Below, piece by piece: positions 61,816 to 64,000 of a stretch of 64,000 bases of DNA. Position 1 is the stretch's first letter. Every line of letters begins with the position of its first letter. The notes below the pieces were generated by a model. The model did not search any database and was not told the origin of the DNA. It was given only the letters and a program-made list of their open reading frames with translations. The stretch lies in NCBI GenBank assembly GCA_025267735.1, contig CM046294.1, positions 7,784,001 to 7,848,000 of the forward strand, read 5' to 3'. Source of the stretch: Mactra quadrangularis (lineage: Eukaryota > Mollusca > Bivalvia > Venerida > Mactridae). Position numbers and translations under genes: made by a program.

Positions 61816-62158
61816 CTGTAATTTTTCGAAACGCAAGTATTACATCCGACAGTGTCGTGGCGTTCACAATACATATCCAACACTTTTCCATGATTAATGC
61901 TATATCTTTCAGGAGGAAATTTTGGTAATTTGGTTGTATTTTCCTAGCCTAATTTCCCTGACCTACATCAAGTAGATTATGTTTTTCCAAAGCAGAAAAT
62001 CTTGAGTGTAAATCTGTACATTCTTGACAACAATATCCCAAACATTCTACACAGTATCTTAGAGCTTCTAACGCCCTATTGTCTTTATCACATGCAGTAC
62101 AGATAAAATCTAAAGTCTCGCCAGACGTATTGTGAAAAGAATTTTCTTTATTAGCCAT
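61816..62158 (-). pseudogene. Gene E exon 1: B-box exon with a nonsense codon and a 1-nt deletion
   Basis: Starts at 62158 (MANKENSFHNTSGETLDF). The first B-box is intact (ICTACDKDNRALEALRYC). The codon that is CAG in gene D (Gln after GQGN) is TAG here at 61949-61951, and one base is missing a few codons later, so the exon is 343 rather than 344 nt. The second B-box remnant (CERHDTVGCNTCVSKNYR) and the GTATTATC donor remain. No ISRE-like box is visible upstream. Confidence 0.85.
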
Positions 62159-62480
62159 TTTGTGTTTTGTTTAAAATCCGGTCTTTAGAATGTATTAATC
62201 GCAGTGATTAGCAATTGCACTTTGTAAGATAAGGTAAATAAGAAACGATTGACCTGCACTTAGTAATCGGTATACTTCGGTATTTTTCGCAACTCAAAAA
62301 GGTGAGATAAGAATGTATGCGTATTAGTTGTGGATTATTTTCCATGTGAAGGGTGTAGCTACACAACTCGACTTAGGGGTTAGACATTGTTATAACACAC
62401 AAGTGAATATTGTACAACCGAAATCTAACTACAGTCACAAGAAACAGGCACTTTATGGACTGTTCTTCATTTGTGTAGGA
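62159..62480. other. Upstream flank of pseudogene E
   Basis: Diverged from the other units; the conserved promoter block is not recognisable. Confidence 0.35.
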
Positions 62481-62651
62481 CCTACCTGGTATTGTATGGG
62501 ACCAAAAACAATAGAAACTGAAGTTGATTTAAAACGGGCAGTTTTAAATGCCATAACAAAATATATACAAGCCGGAATGGCATATCTGGACGGCAAAACA
62601 GTCGAAGGTGAAGACTGTAGAATTTTTTACAAAATTCGTTCTACAGAATAA
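62480..62651 (+). CDS. Candidate terminal exon of an unrecognised plus-strand gene
   Basis: After an acceptor-like TCATTTGTGTAG (ending 62479) there are about 57 open codons ending in TAA at 62649-62651, with balanced, charged composition (ETEVDLKRAVLNAITK, GKTVEGEDCRIFYK). The frame stays open for about 50 more codons upstream, but that part reads like AT-rich non-coding DNA. No family recognised, no second copy in the window to test constraint, and no clear upstream exon. It could equally be chance. Confidence 0.3.
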
Positions 62652-64000
62652 AACGATACCAATGTTGAATTATGCGCGTTAGCTTTCCAGCCAAAGTCAG
62701 GAATCAAATTACAGTGTAAATCATGCAGAAAAATATCTCACTAGAGCAGTGCTCGACTTTTCAATGTTATTTTTGTACCTCCATTAATTCATTCCTTCCT
62801 TATCATTCGTTACTCTTAATGTCAAGGTCACCATTGTTGTAAAGACGGTCGTTGTTTGTTATGTTTCAAGAGTCTAACCTATTTTTGCGTTTAATCTCTT
62901 TAAAACACTATAAAGCGAAAAATGGCGTGTTTTGTTGTGAGTTTATACATGCTAGCTTAATAAAACAAACCAAAACATGATTCGCAATCTTAATTAAGAT
63001 AAATGGTTGTTCTTTTACTATTAGGAGATAATTTATTTGTTATTAAGACTTATTTAGCTGCATTTTGTTTTAATTAATTGGGAAACATTTAAAACATTAT
63101 AACTTTAGTTTGATATCAATTAACCTGTTTTTGTTGAACATTTGAAGTCATAAATCACTTAACATAGACTGGTACGGCTTTTCCCTAATTGTTTTCCCTA
63201 ATCGGTATCACGCAAATGAAGATGTTTATTAATCAAAAGAAACATGGCTTATAGCTCCACAACGAGTATCAAAGCAAGTTTGAGCTTTTGATTTTTGTGT
63301 GATATATTTAGTCGGGGTATAACTAAATTTCTGTATGCTCATAGTTAAGGTAGAATTCGCTTAATGTATGCTTTTAGTTAACTTAAAGGTATAATTGCCC
63401 TAGTGTATGCTTTAAGTTTTAGTTTAGTTAGAATTCCCCCAGAATACGAATGTATGTTTTAGTTACGCACGAAGGTTAATACAGAATCATGGAAAAGACG
63501 CATTCCTAAATCAATGACACAAATACATAGCTATTGCCATTTACATTCGTAGAAAATAATGTACAATTTCATTGAAATAGAAATAATAATTCTGATAGTC
63601 ACCTGAGGTCAAAACAAATTATTCTAAATATTAAAATCGGTGTTACAATGTATAATCACGTAAATACGTTCATATGCATTAATGAGGAGCTATTTATTGT
63701 AGAAAATGTTCTGTTCGTACAGCGCTTATAATATATGTGCCAACACTAAAAATCATAGCGTTAAGGACTGAAGTTGTTTGAATAACACAGTTAGTTGTTT
63801 TATAGGACTGGAACATTTCTTCCCTTCAATTAAAAAAAAATAAAACTAACATATTATATAATTGTATACGTGAGTGAGAACTTAAATAGTGTACAAACTT
63901 GTTGAGCAATTTCTATTGATTTACGTATAGAACTATTTTCGGATTCCGTACATAAGAATTGATAGGAACTGAAATTACGGTAGATATATTTGTTTGGACG
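62652..64000. other. AT-rich right end
   Basis: No gene seen. At 63335-63475 a degenerate tandem repeat of about 38 bp occurs three to four times, each with GTATGCTTTTAGTT-like and AGAATTC-like parts. Confidence 0.35.

Overview
This window looks like AT-rich genomic DNA of an animal, most likely a bivalve mollusc. The genes have introns with GT-AG junctions. There is a eukaryotic tRNA gene, several tRNA-derived SINEs whose tails read TTGGGTTTAACGCCG, and many short inverted-repeat DNA transposons. The bivalve assignment is inference from the repeat style and from the expanded B-box/coiled-coil/beta-propeller gene family; no species is claimed.

The core is a tandem array of five minus-strand genes, A to E, spaced about 12-15 kb apart. 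Each has exon 1 (two B-box zinc fingers, no RING) and exon 2 (coiled coil plus a six-repeat NHL-like propeller), joined across one phase-2 intron. B (18392-20694), C (31820-34104) and D (46898-54722) are intact and encode 565 residues. A (1-7294) runs off the left edge and has a frameshift that removes the propeller. E (59339-62158) is a decayed pseudogene. In B and C the intron is about 0.6 kb; in A and D it is about 6.1 kb because two tandem inverted-repeat elements sit in it. An IRF/ISRE-like box (GAAACCGAAAGTG) lies just upstream of the start codon in A, B and C and is altered in D.

Units A and C also carry a plus-strand two-exon gene (13117-14895; 40265-42288) whose product resembles profilin. 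Differences between the two copies are almost all synonymous, so it is under protein-level constraint. Unit B keeps only a damaged last exon of this gene; units D and E show none. The array therefore repeats a module: B-box gene on the minus strand, profilin-like gene on the plus strand upstream of it.

The array is mosaic. Positions 1-6940 are nearly identical to 47430-54370, while about 6960-14100 are nearly identical to 33770-41290, with the switch at the exon 1 donor of gene A. Paralogous empty and filled sites let many insertions be delimited to the base. These include a 582-bp foldback element built from 21 palindromic 14-mers (27236-27817), a related 852-bp foldback (30032-30883), a pogo/Tigger-like element (24022-24936), hAT-like MITEs, TA-target MITEs and SINEs. 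A canonical tRNA-Arg(TCT) gene lies at 57792-57864. The right end (62652-64000) holds little beyond AT-rich DNA.
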